Below are positions 7,996-17,462 of a stretch of 45,084 bases of DNA, piece after piece (position 1 is the first letter of the stretch; every line of letters begins with the position of its first letter). The stretch is from an uncultured Collinsella sp. (lineage in GTDB: Bacteria; Actinomycetota; Coriobacteriia; Coriobacteriales; Coriobacteriaceae), in the NCBI GenBank assembly GCA_900767675.1, contig CAAFZX010000040.1:1-45084 (forward strand), given 5' to 3'. The position numbers were made by a program, and so were the translations under genes. A model generated the notes under the pieces. The model saw nothing but the letters and a program-made list of their open reading frames with translations. It made no database searches and had not been told where the DNA came from.

Positions 7996-8979
7996 TTACA
8001 ATTGCGCGCAATTATTTCGGCGTAAAAAATCGAAATGTGTCTCGCTCAAGATAATCGACAAGAAGATGAGAACGAAGCCGGCAAGCAGACGCGAGGTGAG
8101 CGCCTCCCCCATCAGCAGCACCGAAAACAACACGCCCGAAGGGGACTCCATCGATAGAAGCAATGAGCCCGTCGAAGCCGGGACGTGCGCCAAGCCGACG
8201 TTTTGGATGAGCAGCGCCACGCACGTGCAGCCCACCGAGAGAAAGGCCATCACGCCGATAAAGCTCGGCGTCCACACGGACGCGGGCGCTTGGGTCTCGA
8301 ATAACAGCGACGAGATAAGGCTCAAGACGCCATTGCCCACAAACATCCAAAACGTGATGACGTTGATGTCCATCTTGCGGCCGTACTTAGCGGTCATCGC
8401 CATCTGAATGGCGAAGAAGACCGCGCCGGCCAGCGTGATAGCATCGCCGGCATTGAACTCGACGCTATCGAGCGCCACCAGGCCAATGCCCGCCAGACAC
8501 AGTAGCGCCGCACCCAGGTTGTAGCGAGTAAGCTTTTCGCCGCTCAGAAAATAACTCGCGAACGGGACCAGGATACAGTAGGTGCCCGTCAAAAATGCGT
8601 TCTTACCCGCCGTGGTCTGAGCCAGACCGACCGTCTGCAAGGCATAGGCTGCCCACATGAGCGCGCCCATGCTCAGACCAACAATCAGATTGCGAGCGTT
8701 AAGGTGGGCGGCGATGCGCTTGCGAAAGATAACAAGCATGACCAGCGCTGCGGGAAGAAAACGAACATAGAGCAGTTCGAACACCGGGATGGTGTCAAGC
8801 GCGTCCTTCATGGTAGTAAAGGAGTAGCCCCAGACAATCGCCACCGAAAGCAGTAGAACTTTCCAGAACAACGGCGAACGAGCACCGGCACCACGGGAGG
8901 TGCCGCCCGCACCCAGGTCCTCGCGAGAAACAGGGCTATCGGGCATCATTTCGATATTGTCAGTGGCGTTTTGTACCAT
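7996..8979 (-). CDS. EamA/DMT-superfamily membrane transporter
   Basis: Predicted drug/metabolite exporter with ten transmembrane helices in two EamA repeats (about residues 40-175 and 185-315). The 327 residues begin with a hydrophilic, disordered-looking 35-residue tail, then VAIVWGYSFTTMKDAL, typical of the first EamA helix. The second repeat contains ASTGSLLLSMESPSGVLFSVLLMGE, the characteristic end-of-domain segment. The ATG has GAGGAAG upstream. It is flanked by terminators on both sides, so it is monocistronic. The substrate is unknown. Confidence 0.9.
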   Translation of the reverse strand: MVQNATDNIEMMPDSPVSREDLGAGGTSRGAGARSPLFWKVLLLSVAIVWGYSFTTMKDALDTIPVFELLYVRFLPAALVMLVIFRKRIAAHLNARNLIVGLSMGALMWAAYALQTVGLAQTTAGKNAFLTGTYCILVPFASYFLSGEKLTRYNLGAALLCLAGIGLVALDSVEFNAGDAITLAGAVFFAIQMAMTAKYGRKMDINVITFWMFVGNGVLSLISSLLFETQAPASVWTPSFIGVMAFLSVGCTCVALLIQNVGLAHVPASTGSLLLSMESPSGVLFSVLLMGEALTSRLLAGFVLIFLSIILSETHFDFLRRNNCAQL

Positions 8980-9050
8980 AGGGCTTCCTCGCGCTCAATC
9001 TGGGCGTGGTGTCCGCACGCTCCTTGCCGCGTGCCGCCTCATGGTCAAAT

Positions 9051-9085
9051 AAAAACGGGACGCGCCGGACCCCCGGCACGCCCCG
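9051..9085 (-). terminator. Rho-independent terminator
   Basis: On the minus strand CGGGGCGTGCCGG pairs with CCGGCGCGTCCCG (two G-T pairs) and is followed by TTTTTATTT. It would end read-through from the YhgE pair before the EamA gene. Confidence 0.75.
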
Positions 9086-9210
9086 CTACTGTAGCAACAA
9101 CCAAGCACCCCGCGCAATTCACCCCGCTAAAGTACCAGCCCAGAAAGCCCCCATGAAGCCCGGGGAGGTTCGCTGTTTTGGCAACGTCAGCGAAAACGCC
9201 CCTAAGCGAG

Positions 9211-9355
9211 CAAGGTGACGTGAAATAGTTTTGTTCCGCCGTTCTACCGAACGGCGGACCGGCCGACGCTGCGCGAGCCGCATTCACGCCAATCTGACGT
9301 TCAATTTCAAGGGCGCGACCAGAAGGTCAGCGCCCTTTCATTTCACGTCACCTTG
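9211..9355. repeat. Nested inverted repeat downstream of the YhgE genes
   Basis: Perfect 16-bp outer arms (9211-9226 and 9340-9355) enclose a perfect 10-bp hairpin (9235-9258) and a GGGCGC/GCGCCC hairpin (9311-9335). The rest of the 8980-9412 gap carries only the terminator at 9051-9085; I see no credible gene in it. Confidence 0.7.
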
Positions 9356-9412
9356 GTGCAAATGCGGCTCGCTCGCTGGCATTACCACAACATCAGCGTT
9401 GACGTTGCTGTG

Positions 9413-11602
9413 CTAAATGAGCTTGGTTGATTCCAGCTTTTCGATAATCCAGTCGTTGGCTTTGATGACTGGGCGGCGGAAGACCACACCTAGGGCCAGC
9501 GACGGAATCAGATAGCTCGCCAAGATACCCAGCTCAATCCAGTACTCCATATGGTACGCACCGGCCATGGCGGCATGCATGGCGTTGATGCCGTGAGTAA
9601 ACGGCAGGAACGGATAGATCGCCTGGAACACGGGGCCGGTCATCTCGATGGGGAACGTACCACCCGAGCCGCCGACCTGCATGACCAACAGCACAACGGC
9701 CAAGGCCTTACCGATATCGCCAAACGACACCGTAAGTGTGTAGACGATATTGGAGAACACGAGACTCGCAACCCAACCCGCCAGCACAAACTGCAGCGAG
9801 TTGTCGCACTGGATGCCAAAGAACAGGATGTCGCCCGCGCACACGAGCGTTGCCTGCAGCAGGGCCAGACCGCCAAAGAACAGGTAGCGACCCAGGTAGA
9901 TCTCGTGCAGGCGCACGGGGATAAGCTCGTTGATGAGCTCATCGTCGACCGAGACTTTCATCATGGCCGCCAGCACGATCGAGCCGACCCAGAGCGACAG
10001 GATCGTGTAGAACGGCGCCATAGCCGAGCCGTAGTTGCGGATCGGATAAACCGGCTTGCGGTCGAGCGCGACGGGGCCCGAAAGCGACACGGCCAGGCCC
10101 TCGGGATCGTTGCCGACCATCGTCTTGATCGTCGTCAGGTCGCCCGACGTCAGGGCGCCGTCGAGCTCGTCCTTAAACGCACTGATCTTGTCCGACGCCT
10201 CGCCCAGCTGATCGGAAGCCTTGTTGACCAGCTTTGCCGCCTTGGAGAGGCCCTCTGCCAGCGAACCGGATGCGTCGGTCAGGCCGTCAACGGCGCTATC
10301 CAGGTCGCCCGAGATGCCATCGAGCGAGTCGAGGACGCGCGAAACCGTCTTCTTAAGCTCCTTTGCCTTGACCGAGAACGTGGAATCGTAGCTGGACTTG
10401 GCGCCCGAGATGCTCGCCTTGGCATCGGCGATGGCCTGGTCGACCTCGGCACGCGAGCTGTTGGCCTCTGCCATGCCGTCGGAAAGGGACTTTGCGGTTG
10501 CCTTGAGGTCCTTGGCGTTGTTGCGATACTCCACCGCGATTCTGCCCAGCGATGTTGCCACAGATTTGAGACTGTCCTTGAGCTTTTCGTCACTCACCTG
10601 GTCGGCAAAGCTGCGGAGCTTATCGGCCGTGTCGTCGATATCGTCGGCACGCGTATTAAGCGCTGTCGCGGCATCGTTGAGCTGGGATACCGTAAGGTAG
10701 ACATGCTTGTTCGCGGCGTCGAATGCCTTCGAAAGCTCGGTGGACACGTTGTCAAACGAGCCCGCGCTTCCGTCGATTGCGGCATTGATGGCGTCGTTGG
10801 CGGCTTTCAGCGCTTCCTTGGAATCGCTGATACCGCTTTTGGCGTCCTTCATCAGCTGCTTGGTTGACTCATCGACCGTGCCCGTCTGCTGGAGCATACC
10901 GCTCGCCGACGTCAACGAATCGGACGTAGAGCTCAAAACGCCCACCAGCGACGCAGCGTTGGCCTGAACGTCCTGAAGGTCCTCGACCGAATCGCCGAGC
11001 GTCGAGGACAGGTTGGCGACAAAGTTGCCGACCTGGTCGGTGCTCATGTAATCGAGCAGGCTCGACACCGTCTTAAGACCGATGGTCGTGATGGTTTTGG
11101 TAAAGGACTCGTTCACCTGGTTCTGAACGGCGCTCGAACCCTTTTCGGTCACGATCTGCGCGATGGCGTTGGCCTTCTGGTTCTCGTAGAACTCGATATC
11201 GGCGTGCTTCACGTTGGTCGAGAACAGCGTCATCATGTCGGCGCTAAACGTCTTGGGGATCACGACGGCGGCATAGTACGCGCCCGACTTAACGCCCTCG
11301 ATGGCCTCGTCTCGGTCGTTGAGCACAACCCAATCGAAGCTCTCGTTGCCGCGCAGGGTGGCGGTCACGTTTTCGCCCACGTTGACCTCGACGGGAATCA
11401 GGTCGCTCTCGTAGCCCTCGTCGGTGTTGACCACGGCGATCTTAAGATTGCCGGTGTTGCCGTACGGATCCCAGCTACCGGCGATGTTAAACCACGCATA
11501 CAGGCACGGTACGATAATGAGGCCCATCACGACAATCATGCCGATCACGGAGTGAGACACGTTTTGGACATCGCGTTTAAACAGGTGCAGGATGTTCTTC
11601 AT
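9413..11602 (-). CDS. YhgE/Pip-family membrane protein 1
   Basis: YhgE/Pip proteins (phage infection protein family) have one N-terminal helix, a long external coiled region and a C-terminal bundle of about five helices. They are related to ABC-2 permeases and to EsaA of type VII secretion. In this 729-residue protein the first helix is about residues 18-38, followed by the family signature YAWFNIAGSWDPYGNTGNLKIAVVNTD. Residues 200-480 are rich in Ala/Ser/Asp heptads. The C-terminal bundle starts near residue 520. It begins immediately after the stop of the upstream paralog (TAA then ATG) with GGAGG as ribosome site, so the two are translationally coupled and probably form a heteromer. Proposed roles range from transport to cell-surface assembly; none is certain. 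Confidence 0.9.
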   Translation of the reverse strand: MKNILHLFKRDVQNVSHSVIGMIVVMGLIIVPCLYAWFNIAGSWDPYGNTGNLKIAVVNTDEGYESDLIPVEVNVGENVTATLRGNESFDWVVLNDRDEAIEGVKSGAYYAAVVIPKTFSADMMTLFSTNVKHADIEFYENQKANAIAQIVTEKGSSAVQNQVNESFTKTITTIGLKTVSSLLDYMSTDQVGNFVANLSSTLGDSVEDLQDVQANAASLVGVLSSTSDSLTSASGMLQQTGTVDESTKQLMKDAKSGISDSKEALKAANDAINAAIDGSAGSFDNVSTELSKAFDAANKHVYLTVSQLNDAATALNTRADDIDDTADKLRSFADQVSDEKLKDSLKSVATSLGRIAVEYRNNAKDLKATAKSLSDGMAEANSSRAEVDQAIADAKASISGAKSSYDSTFSVKAKELKKTVSRVLDSLDGISGDLDSAVDGLTDASGSLAEGLSKAAKLVNKASDQLGEASDKISAFKDELDGALTSGDLTTIKTMVGNDPEGLAVSLSGPVALDRKPVYPIRNYGSAMAPFYTILSLWVGSIVLAAMMKVSVDDELINELIPVRLHEIYLGRYLFFGGLALLQATLVCAGDILFFGIQCDNSLQFVLAGWVASLVFSNIVYTLTVSFGDIGKALAVVLLVMQVGGSGGTFPIEMTGPVFQAIYPFLPFTHGINAMHAAMAGAYHMEYWIELGILASYLIPSLALGVVFRRPVIKANDWIIEKLESTKLI

Positions 11603-14419
11603 TTATGCCTCACCTCCTTTGGAGTGCTTGCCAAGCGGAGCGGTATCCCCATCATGAGCGGCCGTGTTGTCGGCGCCCTGCGTTGTATGGTGCGAGCCGA
11701 CATGCGGCAAGCGATCCATGGACAGGTCGCCGCCCTCGGTGCCGCGCTCGCTGGCGTTGAGGCCAAACATGCGTCGGGCGGCAGGAATGGCGGCTGTGTG
11801 CTCGCGCATCTCACGACGCAGATCCTCATCCGAGAGCGCCGAGACGCGTATCTGGGTATTGAGGCTCGCGCGGATATATTCGATGTTGATAAGCCAGGCG
11901 CAGATGGCAATAACCGAGATGATCCAGATAACCAGCAGGATAATCTTGCCGTTATTGTCGATATCGAGAACCGTCGACAGGACAAAGAGCAAAACCTGAA
12001 CGCCCACCACAGCGGCAAAACCGCCCTTGATGTAGTAGGGGTAACGGTGCTCAAAGGTCACCGCATGATCGAGCACCTCACGACGGTACGAATCGGAATC
12101 GAGCATGACGCGCGTGGCCGTGTGCAGCGAGTAGCGCTGGCGCGGCAGGTCGTTGGACTCGCAAATCATCAGACCCGTCGTGGCAAGCTGCTTGTCGAAG
12201 AGCAGGTTGAGGTTGAGCAGCAGCGGTCGCAGCTGCAGGCCGATAAAGAGCGCGACGATCAAAAACACGCCCAGGATGCACAGGTTAAACAGGTAGTTGA
12301 ACGAGTACATACCGCCAATCGTCTCGCGCAGCAGGTTGATGCCGTAGGTAAAGGGCAGCAGCGGGTGCAGCCACTGGAAAAAGTCGGGCATCATCTCGAT
12401 GGGGTACATGCCCGACGAGCCCGGGATCTGTACGATGACGAGAATGACGCCAATAGCCTTGCCGATATGCTTAAACGCGCTGGACAGCGCATAGATGATG
12501 TTGACGTAGGTAAACGAAATGGCGATACCGCCCAGCACGAACAGCAACGGGTTGACGCACTGCACGCCAATCACCAGGTCGCCCACCGTGACGATGATGG
12601 CCTGGAACGCACCCAAGGTCACCAGCAGCAGCCAGCGGCCAAAGTAGCCCTGACGCGCGGTAAAGGTGCCGATGCCTTCGCGGTCGACCTCGAGCTTGTA
12701 GATGGCGATGAGCACGTAGCCGCCCACCCAAAGCGCCAGGTTGGTATAGAACGGGGCAATGCCCGAGCCAAAGCTGTTGACCGGGTAAATCGACTTGGAG
12801 GTCAGCTCGACCGGAGACGCCATAAAGTCGGCAACGTCATCGACGTCGACACCCATCAGGTCGGACAGCTCGCCCACGGACTCGGAGGCCTGCAGCGCCG
12901 CGATGTCGTTGGCGGCGGCAGCAAGCTTGTCCTGAACCTTGGCAAGCGAGGTATCGGTCTGGGAAAGCGTGGTCTTGGCCTGATTGAGCGTGGCGTTGAG
13001 CTGCGAAAGCGTGCCGCGCGCACTTGCGATGGTGGGCGTGAGACCCGATACGATTCCAGTCAGATCGCCCGAGACGGCAGCGAAGGAATCGAGCGCGCTC
13101 GAGGCCTTCGGCAGCGCGTTTTGACCCAGGTCCGTCTGGGCCTGGCCAAGGTTGGTCGCACCGGTCTGAACTGCGTTATTGATAGCGTCGCTGGCGCCCG
13201 ATACGGCCGTAGCGTCATTTGCCAAGGCACTCGACTGCGCGGAGAGACCGTCCTTGATGCTCTGCAACTTCTCGTTCTGTTCACGGAGCAAATCGATAGT
13301 CGATACAATGCGCGCGTCAATTTCCTCGGAGCCTGTCGATGTATCGTTGACGAGAATCTCCAAGTGTCCGATAACGGCCTTATTGTGGTCGATGGTCTCC
13401 TGAAGGGATTCAAGCGAATTGTCAATACGGGTGGTCGTAGATGTGACCGTGCCCGTCAGCTTGCCGATGGCGGTGTTCGCGGAGGCCGACGTCTTGGTGA
13501 GCGCAAGGCTGCCTTCCGAGAGCGCTTTGGAGAGTGAGGTGATGGAGTTACCCGCCGAAGTGCGAGCCTCGCCCAGCAGGTCGTTGCCCTGGGAGATCGC
13601 CTGCGTCAGCGATGGCGTCTGATCCTGCAGGCCGACAAGTGCCGCATCGGCCGAGGCGATGGCGCCACTCGTCTTATCGATGACGGCATTCATGTCGCCA
13701 ATCGAATCGCGCACCTCACCCAAGGTACCGGATGCCTCGGACACCGAGTTCGCCAGCGAACCCTGCGTTTGGGTCGCCTTGTCCTTCAGATCGATACCGG
13801 CATCCTTGGCAATGCCGGCAACGGTCTCGCCCACCGTGGAGACAAATTCCGAGTTAATCTGCTCCTCGATAGTATTGGCACCGGCATCGGTAACCTTGGG
13901 CGCAATGGCGCTCTTCTTCTCATTGACGTAGTAGGTGAGCTTGGGCTGACGGTAATTGCCGTCGAGCATCGAAAGCAGGTTATCCGAGAAGTTCTTGGGT
14001 ATCACGATGGCCGCATAGTACTCGCCGCTCTCGACGCCCTCCCTGGCCTCGGCCGTCGAATCGACGAAGGTCCAGCCCAGCTGGTCGTTCTCTTTGAGCT
14101 GATCGACAACCTTGTCGCCCGCGTTGAGCTCGCCCACCAGGTCGTTTTGGGTGCCCTGGTCGTTGTTGGCGATGGCAATCTTAATACCCTGGGTGTTTCC
14201 GTACGGATCCCAGTTAGCCACGATGTTGTACCAGGCGTACAGCGAGGGAATGACACACACGCCAAGGGTAATCACCAAGGCGACGGGGTTCACGAGCAAT
14301 CGCTTAATGTCGCGCTTAAAGATCGCAAAGGAAACCTTTGCATTGGATAGCTTGCTACCGAGACTCACGCTTGGACCATCCATCCTGTCGTTGAATCGAA
14401 TCGTACTATCGATAACCAT
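11603..14419 (-). CDS. YhgE/Pip-family membrane protein 2, with C-terminal extension
   Basis: Same family as its downstream partner: the N-terminal helix ends in VIPSLYAWYNIVANWDPYGN, the external part (about residues 180-510) is coiled-coil-like, and a multi-helix bundle lies at about 540-730. It differs by an extra ~200-residue C-terminal domain. That domain has two more hydrophobic segments (GGFAAVVGVQVLLFVLS and IILLVIWIISVIAIC) and a charged His/Asp tail ending at the stop. The start is uncertain. The frame is open to a TTG at 14452; I take the ATG at 14419, but neither it nor the ATG at 14383 has a clear ribosome site. The first of two coupled genes, it is preceded by a short palindrome that may be an operator. 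Confidence 0.88.
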   Translation of the reverse strand: MVIDSTIRFNDRMDGPSVSLGSKLSNAKVSFAIFKRDIKRLLVNPVALVITLGVCVIPSLYAWYNIVANWDPYGNTQGIKIAIANNDQGTQNDLVGELNAGDKVVDQLKENDQLGWTFVDSTAEAREGVESGEYYAAIVIPKNFSDNLLSMLDGNYRQPKLTYYVNEKKSAIAPKVTDAGANTIEEQINSEFVSTVGETVAGIAKDAGIDLKDKATQTQGSLANSVSEASGTLGEVRDSIGDMNAVIDKTSGAIASADAALVGLQDQTPSLTQAISQGNDLLGEARTSAGNSITSLSKALSEGSLALTKTSASANTAIGKLTGTVTSTTTRIDNSLESLQETIDHNKAVIGHLEILVNDTSTGSEEIDARIVSTIDLLREQNEKLQSIKDGLSAQSSALANDATAVSGASDAINNAVQTGATNLGQAQTDLGQNALPKASSALDSFAAVSGDLTGIVSGLTPTIASARGTLSQLNATLNQAKTTLSQTDTSLAKVQDKLAAAANDIAALQASESVGELSDLMGVDVDDVADFMASPVELTSKSIYPVNSFGSGIAPFYTNLALWVGGYVLIAIYKLEVDREGIGTFTARQGYFGRWLLLVTLGAFQAIIVTVGDLVIGVQCVNPLLFVLGGIAISFTYVNIIYALSSAFKHIGKAIGVILVIVQIPGSSGMYPIEMMPDFFQWLHPLLPFTYGINLLRETIGGMYSFNYLFNLCILGVFLIVALFIGLQLRPLLLNLNLLFDKQLATTGLMICESNDLPRQRYSLHTATRVMLDSDSYRREVLDHAVTFEHRYPYYIKGGFAAVVGVQVLLFVLSTVLDIDNNGKIILLVIWIISVIAICAWLINIEYIRASLNTQIRVSALSDEDLRREMREHTAAIPAARRMFGLNASERGTEGGDLSMDRLPHVGSHHTTQGADNTAAHDGDTAPLGKHSKGGEA

Positions 14420-14499
14420 TGTACGTAGGCGTTTTAGCGTCTCGAAGCACAATGGTATTGAGTTTTGCGGGTAGCAATATACTACGAAGATTAGTTAAC

Positions 14500-14511
14500 G
14501 TACAGTTGTAC
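14500..14511. promoter_or_regulatory. Candidate operator palindrome upstream of the YhgE pair
   Basis: GTACA-GT-TGTAC is a perfect inverted repeat, 81-92 nt upstream of the chosen start, in an AT-rich stretch with TATATT-like boxes. A dimeric repressor such as a TetR-type protein is one possibility; no regulator gene is adjacent. Confidence 0.3.
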
Positions 14512-14560
14512 AGTATCTCAAATTTCAGCAGGTCACAAAACCACAACCCGCACAAATAAA

Positions 14561-14585
14561 TGATCCCTTGGGGACGAAGGGATCA
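14561..14585 (-). terminator. Second terminator downstream of htpG
   Basis: TGATCCCTT pairs with AAGGGATCA across a 7-nt loop. On the minus strand it is followed by TTTATTTG. Confidence 0.6.
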
Positions 14586-14596
14586 TTCAAAAGGAA

Positions 14597-14665
14597 ACGA
14601 GAGTGGAAAATCTCCCACTTCAAGCCCGCATTCGAGCCAAAAGTGGGAGATTATCCACTCTCGTT
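14597..14665 (-). terminator. Long hairpin terminator of htpG
   Basis: The arms 14597-14620 and 14641-14665 pair over about 24 bp with one offset base. On the minus strand the stem is followed by TTTCCTTTTG. It starts 31 nt after the htpG stop. The arms are much longer than a terminator needs. Confidence 0.65.
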
Positions 14666-14695
14666 CTAATCTAGTTACGGTGCCGTATCCCCGAA

Positions 14696-16720
14696 CTACA
14701 TCAAGTTGCAAACAGCTGCCGCGAAGGCAACGGGGTCCTCGGGGAGGATGCCCTCGACCAGCAGAGCCTGGTCATAGAGCAGACCGGAGTACTGCTTGAT
14801 CTTGTCGGCGTCGCCTGCCTTCTGGGCAGCGACAAGCTTGTCGAAGACCGGGTGCTTGGCGTTGAGCTCGAGCACGCGCTGGCTCTTGGGCATGCCGTCG
14901 GGCGCGCCCTCGGGCCCCTTCTGGAGCACCTTCTCCATCTCGAGCGAAAGCGGACCCTCGGTGGTGATGCAAGCGGGGGCATCGGTCAGGCGCGCGGAGA
15001 CGGCAACTTTCTCGACCTTGTCACCGAGCGCCTCCTTCATAGCGCTAAAGAGGTCCTCGTTTTCCTTGGTGGCGTCCTCGGCCTCCTTCTTCTCGTCCTC
15101 GGTCGCCAGATCAAGATCGCCAGTCGCAACGTTCTTGAGCTCCAGGTGACGATCCTCGACCTCGGGCTCGGCACCGTCGGCCACGGCCTTCTCGGCAGCC
15201 TCGCGGGCAGCATCGTCCTCGTAGATCTTGGGCATATCGGCGGCAACGTACTCACGCATGGCCTGGAAGGTGAACTCATCCACGTCCTGCGTCAGCAGCA
15301 GTACATCGTAGCCGCGGTCGAGCACGCCCTTTACCACGGGCATCTTGGTCAGACGCTCGCGCGAATCGCCGGCGGCATAGTAGATTGCCTTCTGGCCCTC
15401 GGGCATGTCCTTGGCATACTCGGCCAGGGTAATCATCTTCTGTTCCTTGGCAGACCAGAACAGCAGCAGGTCGGCGAGCTCGTCGGCCTTCATGCCGTAG
15501 CTCGAGTAGATGCCGTACTTAAGGCCGCGGCCAAAGTTCTCAAAGAACTTCTCGTAGGCCTCGCGGTCGTTGTCACGCATATCCTCAAGGTCGGCGGTGA
15601 TCTTCTTTTCCACGCGCTTGGCGATGGCCTTGAGCTGACGGTTCTGCTGCAGCGTCTCGCGCGAGATGTTGAGCGACACGTCGGCGGAATCCACGACGCC
15701 ACGGACAAAGTTATAGTAGTCGGGCAGTAGGTCGTCGCACTTCTCCATAATCAGCACGTTGGAGCTGTAGAGCGCCAGGCCCTTCTCGTAGTCCTTGCTG
15801 TACAGATCGAACGGGGCGCGGCCCGGCACAAACAGCAGGGCGTCGTACTCGAGCGTACCCTCGGCATGGAAGCTGATGGTGCGTGCCGGATCTTCAAAGT
15901 CGTGGAACGTGGACTTGTAGAACTCGTCATAGTCCTTCTGCTCAACATCGGAGCTGTGCTTCTTCCAGATCGGCGTCATTGAGTTGACGGTCTCGAGCTC
16001 CTGGTAGTCCTCGTACTCGGGCTTGTAATCGTCGCCGGCGTCCTCGGGCTTGGGTTTCTGGCGGCTCTTGGACACCATCATCTGGATCGGGTAACGCACA
16101 TAGTTGCTGTACTGCTGAATCAGGCTCTTGAGGCCCCACTCGGTCAGGAAACGATCGTAGGTCTCGGCCTCGCCGTCGGCGTCGAGCTTCTCGTTCTCGC
16201 GCAGCGTCAGGATGACATCGGTGCCGTGCTCGGCGCGCTCGCCGTCTTCGATGGTGTAACCCTCAAGACCATCAGACTCCCACACGTGAGCGGTGTCCTC
16301 GCCATAGGCGCGGCTGACAACCTTTACGTGGCTGGCAACCATAAAGGCAGAGTAGAAGCCCACGCCAAACTGGCCGATGATGTCGACATCGGAGCCCTGC
16401 TGCTCGGCGTTCTCGGTCTTAAACTCCTCGGAGCCGGAATGGGCGATGGTGCCCAGATTGCGCTCGAGCTCCTCGGCGGTCATGCCAATGCCATTGTCCG
16501 AAATGGTGATGGTACGGGCGTCTTTATCAAAGGAGACGCGAATAGCCAGGTCGCCCTGGTCGAGCTTAACGCTCGGATCCTGCAGGCTCTTAAAGTTGAG
16601 CTTGTCGACGGCGTCACTCGCGTTAGAGATAAGCTCGCGCAGGAAGATTTCCTTATTGGTGTAGATGGAGTTGATCATGAGGTCGAGCAGTTTTTTGCTC
16701 TCGGTCTTAAATTGACGCAT
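14696..16720 (-). CDS. htpG: Molecular chaperone HtpG (Hsp90)
   Basis: ATP-driven cytosolic chaperone, active as a dimer. The 674 residues show the GHKL ATPase domain: FLRELISNASDAVDKL near residues 26-41, SDNGIGM near 74, and GQFGVGFYSAFMV with the lid glycines. The middle domain has SRETLQQN. The C-terminal dimerisation domain contains an unusually acidic Glu/Asp/Lys stretch (around residues 515-560) before the ~600-residue region. The ATG has GAAAGGA about nine bases upstream. No CIRCE or HspR-type operator is obvious in the 200-nt gap upstream (16721-16922), where an AT-rich TATAAA is the only promoter-like element. Confidence 0.96.
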   Translation of the reverse strand: MRQFKTESKKLLDLMINSIYTNKEIFLRELISNASDAVDKLNFKSLQDPSVKLDQGDLAIRVSFDKDARTITISDNGIGMTAEELERNLGTIAHSGSEEFKTENAEQQGSDVDIIGQFGVGFYSAFMVASHVKVVSRAYGEDTAHVWESDGLEGYTIEDGERAEHGTDVILTLRENEKLDADGEAETYDRFLTEWGLKSLIQQYSNYVRYPIQMMVSKSRQKPKPEDAGDDYKPEYEDYQELETVNSMTPIWKKHSSDVEQKDYDEFYKSTFHDFEDPARTISFHAEGTLEYDALLFVPGRAPFDLYSKDYEKGLALYSSNVLIMEKCDDLLPDYYNFVRGVVDSADVSLNISRETLQQNRQLKAIAKRVEKKITADLEDMRDNDREAYEKFFENFGRGLKYGIYSSYGMKADELADLLLFWSAKEQKMITLAEYAKDMPEGQKAIYYAAGDSRERLTKMPVVKGVLDRGYDVLLLTQDVDEFTFQAMREYVAADMPKIYEDDAAREAAEKAVADGAEPEVEDRHLELKNVATGDLDLATEDEKKEAEDATKENEDLFSAMKEALGDKVEKVAVSARLTDAPACITTEGPLSLEMEKVLQKGPEGAPDGMPKSQRVLELNAKHPVFDKLVAAQKAGDADKIKQYSGLLYDQALLVEGILPEDPVAFAAAVCNLM

Positions 16721-16922
16721 GTGCAGTCCTTTCGCGCTACCCCCGTCCGCAAAAACGGCCCGGTTGCCCGAGCCGCATCGCAGACCTGCTATGTTCAGAC
16801 TTAGATTTTATAACCCATTAGCGCGCATATATACATACGGAATCGAAAAACTGTATGTCCAAACGCTCTGATGCGCCAATTGCCAAGGAGTGTCCCCGAC
16901 TGCCGGCAGGAAAGGAACGTCC

Positions 16923-17423
16923 CTATCTGTCGCCTAGCAGTTTGGCCATCCAGGCATGGGGCTGGCCTTCGTCCTCATAGTCTACCGGCGCGATCTGCAT
17001 GTAGCCCGCCTTGGCATAGAGTGGCAGCACATACTCCTGTGCATGCAACTTTATGAGCTTGGCACCGGCATCGTGCGCAGCAGCTTCGCTGGCTTCGACA
17101 ATCTTGCTTGCCAGACCGCGACGGCGCATGGCGGACAGCACGGCGACGCGACCCATAATATAGGTCTCCCCCGCTGCGACGCCTTTGTCCATATCGCACG
17201 CCGGCGAAACCGGAGCCTCTGCATCTGCCGCGCGCTCCAGTTCCTCGGGAAACACGCGCGAGCAGCCGGTGAGCTCGCCGTCCACGTACAGCGTCACATG
17301 GATGCAAGTCGGCGCCTCATCGATAGCGTCGAATTCGCTCTCGTAGCCTTGCTCGTCCATAAAGACGGCACGGCGCACCAGCGCCGCGTCATCAAAGCAA
17401 CCTGTCTTAAATTGGATATCCAT
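16923..17423 (-). CDS. GNAT N-acetyltransferase (ElaA-like)
   Basis: Transfers an acetyl group from acetyl-CoA to an amine; substrate unknown. The 166-residue protein has the GNAT core: beta strand GRVAVL followed by the acetyl-CoA pyrophosphate loop MRRRGLASKIV (residues ~108-118), then KLHAQEYVLPLYAKAGY and the ElaA-like tail YEDEGQPHAWM. The ATG has GAAGGGG five bases upstream. It is the last gene of the cpsC-cpsD-cpsB run, 39 nt behind cpsB. It may simply be cotranscribed; a role in polysaccharide acetylation is speculation. Confidence 0.85.
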   Translation of the reverse strand: MDIQFKTGCFDDAALVRRAVFMDEQGYESEFDAIDEAPTCIHVTLYVDGELTGCSRVFPEELERAADAEAPVSPACDMDKGVAAGETYIMGRVAVLSAMRRRGLASKIVEASEAAAHDAGAKLIKLHAQEYVLPLYAKAGYMQIAPVDYEDEGQPHAWMAKLLGDR

Positions 17424-17462
17424 AGCGGCCCCTTCATCCGATGCGAACGTTGGGGGAAAATT

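Noticed and set aside
9045..9287. 80-codon minus-strand frame between EamA and YhgE genes
   Set aside because: It overlaps a terminator and an inverted repeat and has no ribosome site.
11204..13537. 777-codon plus-strand open frame opposite the YhgE genes
   Set aside because: Antisense shadow; the minus-strand genes show clear family signatures across the same span.
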